DNA of 64,000 nucleotides from assembly GCF_000801105.2 (NCBI RefSeq), contig NC_079516.1, forward strand, positions 12,152,001 through 12,216,000. Direction: 5' to 3'. The position numbers and the translations under genes were made by a program. Under the pieces are notes generated by a model, which ran no database searches, was not told the origin of the DNA, and saw nothing but the letters and a program-made list of their open reading frames with translations. Of the stretch, positions 35,139 to 46,048 are shown one piece after another. How positions within the stretch are numbered: position 1 is the stretch's first letter; every line of letters starts with the position of its first letter. This stretch comes from Raphanus sativus. Taxonomy: Eukaryota; Streptophyta; Magnoliopsida; Brassicales; Brassicaceae.

Positions 35139-36484
35139 GTGTTTTGGGTATACCCAAGGGTTTACAGTTTAGTGTTTAGGATTTATCCAAGGGTTTATGG
35201 TATATCCAAGATTTTAGAGTTTAGTGTTTGAATTTTTACCCAAGGGTTTAAGATTTGTCCAAGGGTTTAGGGTATAATGTTTAGTGTTTATGATTTACTC
35301 TTTTGTGACGGTTTTAAAATTGTTAAAAAAATTCATCTTTTGGCAGCTAATAATATTTTCATTTATTTTAAAAACTTAACACAAATTATTATTATTTTAT
35401 TTATTATCTTTAAAAGATGTTGTACATTATTTGGCAAACTATGTTTAGTTGGTAATTCACCCAAGAAAAATTCATGATAAAATATTAAACTAGGAAACAT
35501 TCCTATATAAATCAAAATTGTGGTAGTTAAAAAAATAATCGGTGAATTAAAAGAATGTTTATATTTTTATATTTTTCAAAAAAAAAAAGGTTTACGATGA
35601 GAGGAAAAGAGAGAGAGAGAGATAGAGAGATAGAGAGATTTGTCTAAATCTCTCTATCTATCTCTCTCTCTCTCTCTTAAATAGATACAAAATATTCCGT
35701 AATATTTAATCCGCGGGTCCCGCGAATTACCTACAAATTTGGGCGGGGCGGGTGTAGGTATTTTGAATCTTTCATTGCGGGTCATGCGGATCGAAATTAT
35801 GAGTAAAAAAACTAGGTGACCCGCGGGTTGGCGGGACGGACGGGGTGGGTCGATCCGCAGACCCAGCTCTACCCGTATAATTTGAATCTGTACAATGCCC
35901 GCACAGGGTGCGGACCGGCCAACTAGTTGTTCCTTATATAGAAATCACTTAAACAACATTGAGCACGTATGTATCACCCACGTGTAGAAAATTTTCTTGA
36001 ATTCACATGCAATATTAAAATTAGTAAAACAAATTAAGTAAAGGTAAAATAAAAATAAAAATTAGTATTAAAAATGAAAAAAAAAACGAACACCAAGAAC
36101 ATATCTAGGCCACCACAATGATTAATCTTAAATTAGGCTTTAGCTCACGCATAGGCAGCCGTTATCAATAAAACAAAGAGAAAATCTCAGCTAATTTGAA
36201 GGAAACAAAAAGCCCTAGATTTGAAGTTTATATCTAGAAAGTGATTAAACAAAGAGGGTAATAAATAAGACAACTCGAGAGAGACCCGGAATAGCTTACT
36301 TGTCACCGGAAGAGGAGTTGTAGAGTTTTCCAGAGGCGGAGACAACGAGCACAGCGACGGATGATTCACAGAGAACTGAAAGCTGTCGTGCCTTCTCGAT
36401 GAGACCAGTGCGTCGTTTAGAAAAAGTTACTTGTCTACTACTTTTGTTCTCGATTAGTTTGATCTCCACTTTTCTTCTCCCCAT
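26070..36484 (-). CDS. MAF: FLC/MAF-clade MADS-box transcription factor, seven exons across 10.4 kb
   Basis: Exons (minus strand): 36300-36484, 29304-29361, 29080-29141, 28895-28994, 28733-28774, 28363-28404, 26070-26159. Every junction is GT-AG, the phases agree, and the sum is 579 nt (192 aa), close to FLC (196). The MADS domain is in exon 1 ([40 protein letters not shown]). The exon 2-6 products ([82 protein letters not shown]) form the I and K regions, and exon 7 ends PPETLPLLK, the clade's hallmark tail. These proteins are nuclear repressors of flowering, set by vernalisation. Intron 1 is 6938 nt and holds a 4.76-kb Helitron; intron 6 is 2203 nt and holds Helitron and MITE DNA. No stop or frameshift was found. 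Synteny (next to an FLZ gene and annexin D2) points to the MAF2-MAF5 cluster rather than FLC itself. Confidence 0.87.
26262..26762 (+). mobile_element. Helitron 5' part, tandemly duplicated
   Basis: It begins TCTATAATATTATTTGAGAAG and then runs parallel to the adjacent element: the same sequence recurs from 26763 onward with about 10% differences. It ends abruptly where the second copy starts, so it is a partial tandem duplicate lacking its own 3' terminus. Confidence 0.65.
26407..26451 (-). mobile_element. Ultra-short poly(A) insertion with an empty site in the neighbouring Helitron copy
   Basis: The 17-mers ccatacaacatatatat (26407-26423) and ccatataacatatatat (26435-26451) flank an 11-nt insert, six T then gtcgg (minus-strand ccgac plus A tail). 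The homologous position in the second Helitron copy (27166-27182) has a single copy of the 17-mer and no insert. This shows directly that insert plus duplication arose in one event. Confidence 0.75.
26763..27917 (+). mobile_element. Non-autonomous Helitron in MAF intron 6
   Basis: The 5' terminus is A-TCTATAATATAATTTGAGAAG. The 3' terminus is a hairpin CCCGTGC-ATGA-GCACGGG (27888-27905) followed by aaaatcagCTAG and host T at 27918, the canonical Helitron end. It is AT-rich with no coding capacity and is interrupted by the MITE at 26812-27068. Confidence 0.85.
26812..27068. mobile_element. MITE with 18-bp perfect terminal inverted repeats
   Basis: The left end GGCTCTAACTGGTGACCA (26812-26829) is mirrored by TGGTCACCAGTTAGAGCC (27051-27068). 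The 257-bp element has no coding capacity and is flanked by a 3-bp duplication (gtt at 26809-26811 and 27069-27071). The neighbouring Helitron duplicate shows the uninterrupted site. The 3-bp duplication suggests a PIF/Harbinger- or CACTA-type transposase; the family is not certain. Confidence 0.85.
28267..28316 (-). mobile_element. Ultra-short poly(A) insertion in MAF intron 6
   Basis: gtatatgtctaaatgtct (28267-28284) and gtatatgtctaatgtct (28300-28316) flank 15 nt that read ggtgttcaaaaaaga on the minus strand. The structure is the same as the other micro-insertions, with one single-base indel between the repeats. Confidence 0.55.
30624..30672 (-). mobile_element. Ultra-short poly(A) insertion with 16-bp direct repeat
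   Basis: tttaagttcgagtgtt occurs at 30624-30639 and, perfectly, at 30657-30672. The 17-nt insert is a T-run followed by gtaaactagc, so the A-tail is on the minus strand. Confidence 0.65.
30688..30765. repeat. 78-nt hairpin with 28-bp arms in MAF intron 1
   Basis: Arm gatgttgttccttttctgct (start of the 28-nt arm 30688-30715) is the reverse complement of 30738-30765 with one mismatch in 28. The loop is 22 nt (30716-30737). Size and pairing resemble a short miRNA-type precursor or a tiny foldback element; nothing in the sequence proves that it is transcribed as such. Confidence 0.8.
31344..34267 (+). repeat. Dispersed repeat with palindromic TTGCGCAA core, ten exact copies
   Basis: Exact TTGCGCAA at 31344, 31543, 32489, 32552, 32615, 32817, 33467, 33537, 33817 and 34260, plus degenerate versions (for example 33887, 34031, 35000). 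Several share the flank aacttgcgcaagaatttta followed by ataaatgtcgacc, so they come from repeated duplication of one unit. The 160-bp blocks 33314-33475 and 33879-34040 are near-identical direct repeats that include it. Confidence 0.85.
31830..32174 (+). pseudogene. Captured 3' exons of a CAND1-like gene
   Basis: Two exon-like blocks keep their splice sites: 31904-31986 ([20 protein letters not shown]) and 32078-32174 ([20 protein letters not shown], then QTIRNE and a stop). They match the C-terminal end of CAND1, the cullin-RING ligase assembly factor, including its final IRNE. Upstream, 31830-31862 offers an ATG-started open block ([11 protein letters not shown]) between an AG and a GT, which could splice in frame to give a chimeric product of about 70 aa. 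The remaining roughly 1150 residues of CAND1 are missing. It lies inside a Helitron, so transduplication is the natural explanation. Confidence 0.75.
34230..35470 (+). repeat. Internal direct duplication with (GA)n and TTTAGGG-like words
   Basis: The blocks about 34230-34770 and 34970-35470 follow the same order: gataccaagttgcg, a GA microsatellite, a run of 'ccaagggtttaggg'-type words, then aacttaacacaaattatt and attggcaaac. A third partial copy starts near 35560. The TTTAGGG-like words are degenerate and not a telomere. Confidence 0.75.
35608..35678. repeat. (GA)n/(TC)n palindrome
   Basis: A GA-rich run with gataga interruptions (35608-35641) is followed after a few bases by its reverse complement (35645-35678), so the region can form a hairpin of over 30 bp. 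Confidence 0.85.
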
Positions 36485-37520
36485 GAATACTTCTTCTTCC
36501 GACAAGGCTTTATGCCCTAATTTGAGTCTGATGTCCGAAGAGACTCTCAATGTCTTTGCTTTGCTTCTTTTGATTCGTTTATTTCTATCTTTTTTTCCTT
36601 TTTTTGGTTTTTGCTCTCTGGACAAATAACACATCCAAGTCGGTTTGTTTTCTTTTGTTAAACGATAGAGAAAATAAAATAAAAGCAATTAATTGATACG
36701 ATGCGTTTTCGTGGAAGCGGAAGAGACACGTACTATTTACGCATGTCAAATTTCCAGCGAGCGCCATTGACTGTTATTCCAACCGGTTGGACCGGTCTGA
36801 TTACCATTTAATTTAAATTTTGAGATGGTTTAAGTTTTTCCCTCGGTTAACAGATGGTTTACGCTTTCTCGAAGTAAGAATTTGAAAAATTGCTGACACG
36901 TATTTAAAAAAAATATTATTATTTACAAAATAATTTTTGCACGTTCAAACTTAGACCGGCTAATATTATTTATATTATTAATAAATAAAATATATAAAAC
37001 TAGGCAAAAAATTAAAAATGATTTTAATTTTTTTGATTAGATAAATCATTAGAATTAATAATAATAAAAATATCCAAAATTTAAAAACCCTATTTTAAAA
37101 TAAAAATATTATTTATATATATATTGTGTTGTTATCTGAAATGTTTAATAAACAAGTAAAATTTTATTAGATACTTTAATGATTTTATATATAATTAGAA
37201 ACGAATTTTATATTAGTAATATCAGATTTTGTTTTTAGTATAAGTCGGTTCTTATATATTATGTTGTTATCTTAAAATAATATTTTTTATTATAAATGTT
37301 AAAATATTAAGATAAAAGATAATTTATAATTAAATATTAATCAAACAAAAAACGTTTGTAGGATACATACCCTTTCAATCCAGTCGATCTTTAATATTTT
37401 CTAAAATATTTATAATATGTGAGTGTTTTGAAAATATCAACACAATAATAAACATATTATACTAACTACGGTAATTTTTTAATAATCACTAAAAACTAAG
37501 TTTTTATACTATATATAATT

Positions 37521-38603
37521 GGGAAAATTGTTTTTTCTAGACCAAAAAAAATGATAACTATATCCTATTAGGCTAATCTTTTTTTGTACTATTTTTTCCT
37601 CTAATACCCTTTAATATTTTCTAAAATAAAATCAAATTAGATAGTCTTACAAACAATTCTTTTTCAAAAATAGTAAATACTGATGATATACCTATATCTA
37701 CGTATTGATATTTTTCAGTTTTAAAAATGTTTAAATTATAATTTCATATTTCTTTAAAAAAAAATAAAATTGACATTCTACATAGTAGAAAATGTAATCA
37801 ACTTTTTCATTGAATCTACTATGTTTAGAATACGTATTCTAAGTAAATAATAGTAATATAAAAATATTTAGAAAACACATTCCGCGCTTAACTTATCATT
37901 CTAAAATCTCTATAAATCTTAATCTATACATTACTATAAATCTAAAACTTGTAGAAATCAGAAACTATACATTAATGTAAATCTAAAACTAGTAAAAATC
38001 GATTTCAAACATGTTTACTGTATTCGACACTCTATGAAAATATTTGGTTTCCTTAAATTTATTAATTAAAATCATTTTTTGCTCAATTAAATCAGTTTCC
38101 TTAAATTGAAAATATTCTTCATTTTTCTAAAAAAAATCAATTTAAAAATAAAAAATCATTTTAAATAGAAAATCGATTGATGCCAAAAAAAAAAAATCGA
38201 TTTATAAAAAATATGATTTTTTTAAATAGAAAATCGTTTTTTATAAATAAAAAAATTAATTTATTGAAAAATAGAAAATCGATTTTAGAAATAGAAAATC
38301 GTGATTTATAAAATCAATTTTAAATTAGAAAATAAAAATTATAAAATCAATTCTTAAATTAAAAATAAAAAATCAAAATCAAAGTTTAGGATTTTTTGGG
38401 ATTTTTAATATTTTTAATTACTTTAGTTAAAAATTATATTTTAATATTTAAGAATATTTTTTTAATTGCAATTTCGAAATTTTTAATTAAAATTAGGGGC
38501 AGTATTGTTATTTTGTAAAAATTAGTTTAGTAGGATATAAAGTATATATGATTAGTCTATAAAAACATAGTTATCATTTTTTGGTCAAAAAAACAATTTT
38601 GCC
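37521..38603. mobile_element. TIR element, about 1.1 kb, no coding capacity
   Basis: The left end (37521 onward, gggaaaattgttttttctag then accaaaaaaaatgataacta) is mirrored by the right end (atagttatcattttttggtc then aaaaaaacaattttgcc, ending 38603), giving imperfect inverted repeats of about 40 bp. The interior is AT-rich with reiterated aaaatcgatttt words. No convincing target duplication was found; a Mutator-like non-autonomous element is possible. Confidence 0.65.
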
Positions 38604-39179
38604 GGCATAGTTTCAGAACAAGAGGAATGACTAGTTTTTGTAAGTTATTTAGAAGCACGAAGTGTCAGGACACAACCCTCTTTTGTTGTTCACATGAATG
38701 TAGAATTGCCGGCAGAGTTTTCAGAGTCCGGATGAGAGTGCGGATTTTATGCCGACGATAAAAAAAAAACAATTTTGCCTATATATTTTTGATTCTTGTG
38801 CGTCTTGATTGTCTTTCTTTCGTCTCTTTAGCATATGTTGCTCCATTACCATAGGTCTACCGTCTACAGATCATATGCACATACCGCGTTTAATAATTTA
38901 TCATCAGGTGATCTGACTCGGACCAGTGTGATCCGAAATGGACTCACTCAAAACTAAGACCCACATCACTAAAGTCCATTTTGATAAAAAAAATTTAATT
39001 TATCAAAAGACTCTCAATTCGATATCTCATTTTTTAACGCTGATTCATTGTGATATTACAATTGTGATATGAGAAAGATTACATAGACAATTCGACAACC
39101 GACAATACTACTTGTCTTATGAGATCTACGCCTAACTACATCATATAAGCCGTCATATGAAGATCCACGCATGACCAGA

Positions 39180-39365
39180 TTAACTTGCACTATGTTGTAG
39201 ATCTCTTGTAAGCTTTTCTTCCATAATCTGGCACAATTATTTAATAAACCGTTTTCTCCGGTACTTAAAACCTGGATTTATCTGCAAGAAATTGCATAGC
39301 CTCGAGTTCGAACCCCAAACCTTGATGTAGAAGCCTTTAAACTTTAACCATTAGGCTACGGTACT
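39180..39365 (-). mobile_element. tRNA-derived SINE-like sequence
   Basis: On the minus strand TAGCCTAATGG (39359-39349) fits an RNA polymerase III A box and GGTTCGAACTC (39315-39305) a B box, at tRNA-like spacing. No cloverleaf can be drawn, so it is not a tRNA gene. The length beyond the B box and the 3' end are uncertain. Confidence 0.55.
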
Positions 39366-40637
39366 TTTACATTTGGTATTTCATTAAGCAGCTCAGTACG
39401 TGGTGAATAAATCGTGATGTCAGTTTTATTTATGCACAACATGATTAATGTAAATTATGCATACTTCAATGTTTTTATTACTTAAACTTGCACATACACC
39501 TGAAAATTTTGTATAGTTACCTTTAATTCCCCAGCCCATGGCTCATATCTTGATTTATAATCAAAATATATATAGAGAGGAACTCTTATTCTAATCTAAA
39601 TGCATACATTTTCCCTTCATCTCTATCCAGGGGGTTGATGATTGTTATTTACAGTTTTGATTTTGTGTCATATTAAATATTTTCAAGTTGCTTTCAAGTT
39701 CTTATCTTAGTGAAGGACTTGCGTAAGTTAAATGTATTGGGAAAATTTTCCTGATTAAACCATTCAATTGAGAGAACGTGGATGTCCCCCTGTCAAATCT
39801 AGAAAATAATGTTTTACTGCTTTCGATAAAATAATAAACTTACAATGTCTAGGAAATAGATACATAAGTGGGATTCTCTTAGAATGATAAAAGTGAAAAC
39901 TAATGTGGAGTGTGGTACACAACCATACACTTGTCTAGATGCTTTTTCATTCAAGTTGGTAGGAAACATCAACTATTGATATTTGAATTGTGCAAAAGCT
40001 ACAATAAGAAGAAAATGGAATCTATTGGCACAGAACCAAACACTTGTTTTGCCTTTTTTCTTTTTATAAGGGTCAAGAGATTCATGGAAATTATTGGCCC
40101 TTTGATGGGTTCCATTGTTGATACCTTTGTCCTTTTGTGGTTTGTGCTCTCACAATATATGTTTTAACTTTATAGCTTACCTCATGTACCATTCACCGAG
40201 TCTCCGTTCATTTATTCAATACTCTAACCTATTTAAAATTATTATTCAGAAAGTTGATGTAACAAAAAGTTCTTACAATTGTAGGGATGTCTGATTTTTA
40301 ATGATATAACTTTATGATTTTTAATGATATAACATTATGATTGTACTCAATAATGTATATAAGACCAACTTAATATTTTGGTATATAAGAAGTTTTCCTT
40401 AACTTTTTGACCCACTACTAAAAATTTATAGTTTTATTTTGTAATACAATAGAATAATAAAATCCTTCGAAACAGAAAAACAGTTTGTTACATAAAGTAG
40501 TTTAAGTTGGAATTGTGGAATTTAAAGTGGTGCATATTGTAGAGTTATTTTGTCATTTTCATGCTATTATGATTTGTAGTCTATGTTTTTCTTTACATTA
40601 TATATTGGATGTGCTTATTCGAAAAATATTAAAGCGC

Positions 40638-40932
40638 TTAGACAATCTCCAATTCATCTCTATAATTTTCACTAAAATAGAAAAATTTTATTATAGAAGT
40701 GAATTTGCTCTAACGTATGCTTCTATAATAGAGTTCATCTATTTATAAGAGAAAATATAGAGAATTTTTATTTTTATTTTTAAATATAGAGTCAAAAAGT
40801 AGGATCCCTCTACATTTTCCGCTAACATAGAGGAACTCTATTATAGAGATATATATTTGAGCAAATTTACTTTTATAATAGATATTTCTATTTTAAAAAA
40901 AATATAGAAGTGTACATTGGAGATGCTCTTAG
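40638..40932. mobile_element. MITE-like element with GAGCATCTCCAA-type ends
   Basis: The left end cttagacaatctccaattca and the right end acattggagatgctcttag are imperfect inverted repeats around about 295 bp rich in 'ctctattatagag' words. The 'gcatctccaatg' terminal motif is common in plant TIR MITEs. Confidence 0.6.
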
Positions 40933-42173
40933 TGTATATGTAATAAGTTGATGATAATATATTACATAAGTTGATGATAGTGTATATATGTAATAAGTTG
41001 ATGATGATAAAAAAAAAGGTTGATGATAACTATTTTCTTAAAGATCATATGTAGTGCACTCAAACTCGAATTTCTATTTAATGATATTATTTTCTCCAAC
41101 AATTCACTAAAAACCAAAACAAGGTGTGAGACGAGAGAAAACTGATATTTGGGGAAATAGACACTGCAGCTATTAAGAATGAGGCTGATGTGTCGAAAAG
41201 ATTTTGGACACTGGTCACAAATTAATCCATTTACATCTCCACACTAACTTTTGTCCTGTTCATAATGCTTATGATATCATGTTCTTATATTTTGGTTGAT
41301 ATTTTTGCTTTTATAAAGTTATACATAAATTTGGAAAGTTGCCGTAAAGAGTCCGACTCAATACAGCTCGGTTTGTGTAATAACATTGTTGAGTCTGGTT
41401 CTGATTAGGTTAGCAGTTTTTTTGTTTAACCTTGGATATCTGAAATCTATAGAAAAACTCAGCCTAATCTTTTAAAGAGGTGTTGTAGTCCACATGTGAT
41501 CTTTCGCTCCAAATATTCAAATGAGATCTAAACTATAGTTTTATATCCGCGTGACCATACATGTTTAGTGTTCTGGGATTGTTTCTAATCTGAATTTCTC
41601 TGTAGTCTGCACACCACTTGACCACCTCCGTGTGGTTGTAATTTGGTTAGCAGTTATTTTGACAAATGTTAAAAAAAACCACAAGTTTACGGTTTGATTT
41701 GAATAGTACGGTACACCGTACATTATAGACCAGCCTATACCAAACCAGACCGAACTTGAATCACATCTTTCATTCAGAAGTTATAAAAAATTCATCAAAA
41801 TTTTGGTTATTTGTAACATTTAATATTGTTGAGTGTTGATTGAATAATTTACGGGTGTGATTGAATGATTAGTGGGACAAAAATGGGTATGAAAAAATAT
41901 TATTATGAAGTTTGATTGTCTTAGTTAACTCTATATGATTTTTGTCCTCTGTTCGTTACTTACACGGTTACACCAATATGACTTTCTATACATACAAAAA
42001 TAGTTATGATTAGAAAAAAATAATTAAAGAAATGTTATAAAAATAAAACAATATTATCTCTATTGTTAGATTCTTTCACTTTTTTCTTTTAAATATCTTG
42101 TGTTTTCTTCTCTTCATTCTCCCCTCTGCTTCTTCTCCCTATCTCACTTCACACTTCTTCTTAGAGAGAGATA

Positions 42174-42651
42174 ATGGTTTTAGGAAAGCGTCATGGCTCT
42201 TTGATCAAGAGAACAACAAGCATGCTAATGATCACAGACGATATAGCCACGATCTATGAACATGCATCTCAGCCGTCTGATCATCTAACCATGCATCAAC
42301 ATCATCATAATCCGACGGTGATGTTGGCTACTAATAACGATGATGACTTCTTGAGGACTTGTAGCCTCTGCAATCGAAATCTATGTCATCGTCGTGACAT
42401 TTATATGTATAGGTACGACTTTTATGCTTCTAACCAACCTTTCAAATATTTTTATATCAATGTTTCGTATATCTTTATATGTTATGGCTCAATGAAATCA
42501 ATTTATCTAATATGAAAATGTTATATTGTAATGTTTTCGTAGAGGGGACAATGCATTTTGTAGCTTAGAGTGCAGGGAGAAGCAAATCAAGGTGGACGAG
42601 AGGAAAGTGAAAAATGGCGTTAGAGCATTCAAGAAAACCGTTCGTATTTGA
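42174..42651 (+). CDS. FLZ-type zinc-finger protein (DUF581)
   Basis: Two exons: 42174-42412 and 42543-42651 (GT-AG, phase 2), encoding 115 aa. The FLZ finger spans the junction: FLRTCSLCNRNLCHRRDIYM in exon 1, then GDNAFCSLECREKQI in exon 2, giving C-x2-C ... F-C-S-x2-C. The usual Asp/Glu-rich and His-rich linker precedes it (MHQHHHN). FLZ proteins are plant-specific adaptors that bind the SnRK1 energy-sensing kinase. If the intron is not removed the finger is destroyed. The position between annexin D2 and MAF genes matches AT5G65040. Confidence 0.88.
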
Positions 42652-43701
42652 TTGATTATGTATCAACTAAATAGTAAACGAATAATAAATTTTCGTTGCG
42701 GGTGAAATCAATATGTTTGCGTACTTTTGTATATAAGAATAATGTAATTAAATATAGCAGAAAATAGAAAAGGAGACGAAATGATTGTGTGATCGATAAT
42801 AAGCATGATAACTTATGTGATCTAGAGTAAACTGAAGTTGATTTGTTCGCGTGAATTGTCTGTGTAATGTGTATATGTGTTATGTAATATCAATGTTAAT
42901 GTATATCTTCAGATGGTCTACTGCTTGTTATATAAAAACAAAAATAGGAATTTTAATAAACGTAATAATATATAATAATAATATAAGACGGAGATGGACC
43001 GATTCTTTGATGGTATTAGGAAATAGAATTTGTGATAGTGATCAGTTCTGCGAAATTATTATGTATTAAATGTATCGAATCTTGTGTGACGAAAACTAAA
43101 AGATTTCTCTCTTTTTAAAATGAAAATTCCAGTTGGCCGGCTAAATTCTCCAGTATTTAAATACTATTACAGATTAAATAATATATAATATTATGGTTGT
43201 GTGGTAATGGTTTATACGTATATTCCTATATAATTATTTCAGTTTCAATATCCACTAACTAGAGAGTAGAGGTAACAATCTGCATAATGTGATATAATCT
43301 TATCTTAGCATACAAATTAATGGTTTGGAAGATACTCGATTTCGTATTTTGAGGGCTTATGTTAAATTAATTTAGAGTCAATTGGCTCAAAATAGTAAAA
43401 TACTAAAAGAATGATGAAATTAAAAAAAAATATCTATGAAATGATAAGTTTGTGTCTATGGAAGAATATATCATGGTGTGGAATTTAGGGTATTGGTTTA
43501 ATTAGAGTAAACTTTTAGTGTATGGGGTGAAATTTCTTATTGTTTGTATGTTCATAAACTAAACCAACCGTATAAAACTAGATTGTGTATAAAAAATAAT
43601 CCATAAAAAATAGTAAATAAATTGCTTTTCGTAGAAAATTACTTGAATATATTTTTCAAAATTAAAAGAGCAATTAAACTATAAAAATAAAAAATTTCTA
43701 G
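42652..43701. other. Intergenic region
   Basis: AT-rich, with no gene, RNA or repeat recognised beyond the 3' flank of the FLZ gene. Confidence 0.5.
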
Positions 43702-43713
43702 TCATCACTGACT

Positions 43714-44607
43714 ATCACTTGCTGGTATATCATTGCATCAATCTCTTGAATAAAATCTAAACACCTGTTCAACTTCATGGAAGACAAAAACAGACCTCAG
43801 ACTTTAGTTCGCGCTGTTCCATGGGTGCTTTGGGTAGCATGGAAGAACATGAACTCTATCTTGTATGCGGAAACTCAGTTATCAAGACAAAAGCTCATTG
43901 GAGATATGAAAGAGGAGGTGGAGCTATGGTTTCAGTTAAACAAGGATGCAGCTACGGATGTCACATAGAGTACCCATATGCACAACTGGGAAGGTTGGTC
44001 TCCTCCAGAGAACGGCACCATCAAATGCAACGTCCATGCAAACTGGAGAAACACACACCTTCATAGTGGGATAGCTTGGATTGCAAGAGACCACACTGGA
44101 AATGTGACACACCATGCTAGAGATGCGATTGTGCATGCTCCCAGTCGTTTCATAGCAGAGCTGCGGTGTGTTATTTATGCTATGGCTAGCTTGAGTGATC
44201 TAGGAGCTACAAGTATAATCATCTCTTCTGACTATAATGAGGTTATAGAGGCTATCAAATCACCTCGACAATAGCCCCGTTACAGAGCTCTGTTACAACA
44301 AGTGTCACAGCTCTAAAGGAATTTTGCGACTGTAACTTTTGAAGGAAAGAAAGTGGTAGCTAACGAGATTGCTCAGGACATTGCCAGAAATGTTTTACGA
44401 GATGAACGTTTTCTGTCATACCTAGCTATGGAAAGTCCCTCTTGGCTTCATGATATGATCGCAAGAGAAAAGGATAGAAGCAACGTTTGACTCTTATTTA
44501 GAGTGTGGTTGTTTTTAAATTTTCATCTACCTTGTGGTAGAAGGCATTGCCTTTATATTGGTGTTTCACTCTTTTGATTAATATCATTCCAGACGTTCAG
44601 AAAAAAA
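43714..44607 (+). mobile_element. 5'-truncated LINE (RNase H part) with 12-bp target duplication
   Basis: tcatcactgact stands at 43702-43713 and again at 44608-44619. The 894-bp insert ends ttcag followed by seven A. Translation shows an RNase H-like region (NGTIKCNVHANW near 44008-44045, SDYNEVIEAI near 44230-44260) followed by stops and frame changes. It is clearly a different family from the LINE at 8180-9705. Confidence 0.88.
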
Positions 44608-44619
44608 TCATCACTGACT

Positions 44620-46048
44620 CCCCATACATGGACAAACCTTTGCAGATTTTTCATTTTGTTTCCTTGTTGTTACTTCTTTTTTTCTGCCAAGTAGTCAGAT
44701 ATTGAAATGTATAGGTTAGACTAGTGTAACACCTAAACTCTTCATTATAAAATCGTCGATTTTTTAACTTGCGTATTTTTCATAATACTAGAGTCAATAA
44801 TGTTTGGTTGTTTTATTAGAATTTTGCCCCAAACAAATATATAACTCGGACAGAAAGGTGAGCGGGAACTAATGGGCCAACCGAAAACGGGCCTACTAGC
44901 ATGATGTTATATTGTCTCTTTCCATGTAGCCATTTGAGTAATTGTTGCAAAATCTATCTCCACACCAGTCCTAACTCCTGATGATGCTCTGCCATGTTGT
45001 CCAAAAAAAAAAAAAGATGATGCTCTGCCATCACTCATGCACATAGTTACAAGTTACAACTTAAAAAATACATACATAACTGGCAATAATTTATAAACTA
45101 AAATAAAATGTTGTATATCAGTGAACTTTTGAATGTCCTAATATTGTATAACACCTCTTCTGGTGTAGTACCAGTGATTCTATGACACATACCACACTTA
45201 ATCTATTTTTTTTTTTAAATCGTGGGTCCAGTTAAAAGATTTCAGAGTTTGATTACTGATAAGATCTTGATTTAGAAGATCATAGCTGGTTTCACTTCAA
45301 TATTTATTATACAAATCCTCGTATAACATAACACAAGAGTCGAACTCCATTGGATCAATGAAGATATGTACCAAATCATATGATCTAATCCACCCATGTG
45401 TTATATAACACCCGAATGTATATTTACTTGAAATCTACTCTGTTATATATATACTTTAAAACTAAGAAAGTGAAGGAGTGTTGTTCTTTGGAATCCTTCA
45501 ATGGATTAACAATATATGACCACTTTTCAAATATCTCAAATCTTACAACTGTCTCTTTTTTAATTGAATGTAAAATTAATCAAACAAAAAAAAACGTTTT
45601 ACAGCCAAAGCCACTTCTAATCTAAAGAAAATAATTACACTTCACAGAACTATCACTAAGAAGTTCAAAAGTAATGTGTTATGGACTACATAAATTAAAT
45701 ATTAAAATTTTTGAACACCTTCCATCATATAAGGGTATATAAATACAAGAGTCTGTTCCATCAGCATATCCATGAACAAAACTTCTATCCAAGTTTTAGA
45801 TATAGAGAAGATGTTGATCAACAAGAATGATAAGAGATTAGAGAAGCTTCGTGTGTGTTGTAGTAGTAGAGATTGTTAGAGCTGCACTTGCTTAGATTAC
45901 AGAGATTTCGCTTTAACTTGTGCTTTAGATTGTATTTAAACAGACTCAAATACATAGATAGATAGATAGTAGCAGAAACCAGTTTACACAACTCTTTTAT
46001 TCAAAACAAACCAGTAAAAAGAAAGAAAGCATGGGGACTGAACCAGTT
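44620..46048. other. Intergenic region
   Basis: No gene recognised. It holds the micro-insertion at 44980-45031 and, at the right end, the 3' flank of the annexin gene. Confidence 0.5.
44980..45031 (+). mobile_element. Ultra-short poly(A) insertion with 16-bp direct repeat
   Basis: gatgatgctctgccat is at 44980-44995 and repeated perfectly at 45016-45031. The 20-nt insert is gttgtcc followed by thirteen A. Confidence 0.65.

Larger units (their letters stand above)
31168..35926 (+). mobile_element. 4.76-kb Helitron in MAF intron 1, carrying a gene fragment
   Basis: The 5' end TCCTCCTATATATTAAAAGAG follows an A at 31167. The 3' end has the hairpin CCGCAC-AG-GGTGCGG near 35900-35915 and then accggccaaCTAG with host T at 35927. 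Inside are a CAND1-like gene fragment (31830-32174), an array of TTGCGCAA-containing repeats, two large internal direct duplications and a (GA)n palindrome. No Rep/helicase was seen, so it is non-autonomous. It could be a composite of nested Helitrons, because only the outer termini are clear. Confidence 0.7.
36485..42173. other. 5.7-kb AT-rich intergenic region between MAF and FLZ genes
   Basis: No gene recognised. The MAF promoter lies at its left end and the FLZ promoter at its right end. It contains a 1.1-kb inverted-repeat element, a tRNA-derived SINE-like sequence and a MITE (listed separately), and short tandem repeats of 'taagttgatgat' near 40945-41010. Confidence 0.55.

Noticed and set aside
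34437..35310. TTTAGGG-like words suggesting an interstitial telomere
   Set aside because: The words are separated by 'ccaag' and 'tagtgttt' spacers and are never in uninterrupted tandem; this is a Helitron-internal repeat.
38161..38204. Micro-insertion around gatgcc-A(n)
   Set aside because: The flanking aaaatcgatt word is reiterated many times in this element, so the direct repeat is not evidence of target duplication.
39305..39359. A possible tRNA gene from A and B boxes
   Set aside because: No acceptor or anticodon stem can be formed; better explained as a SINE head.
40960..41036. Micro-insertion at gttgatgat repeats
   Set aside because: The word occurs in a local tandem series without the A-run, so slippage is the simpler explanation.
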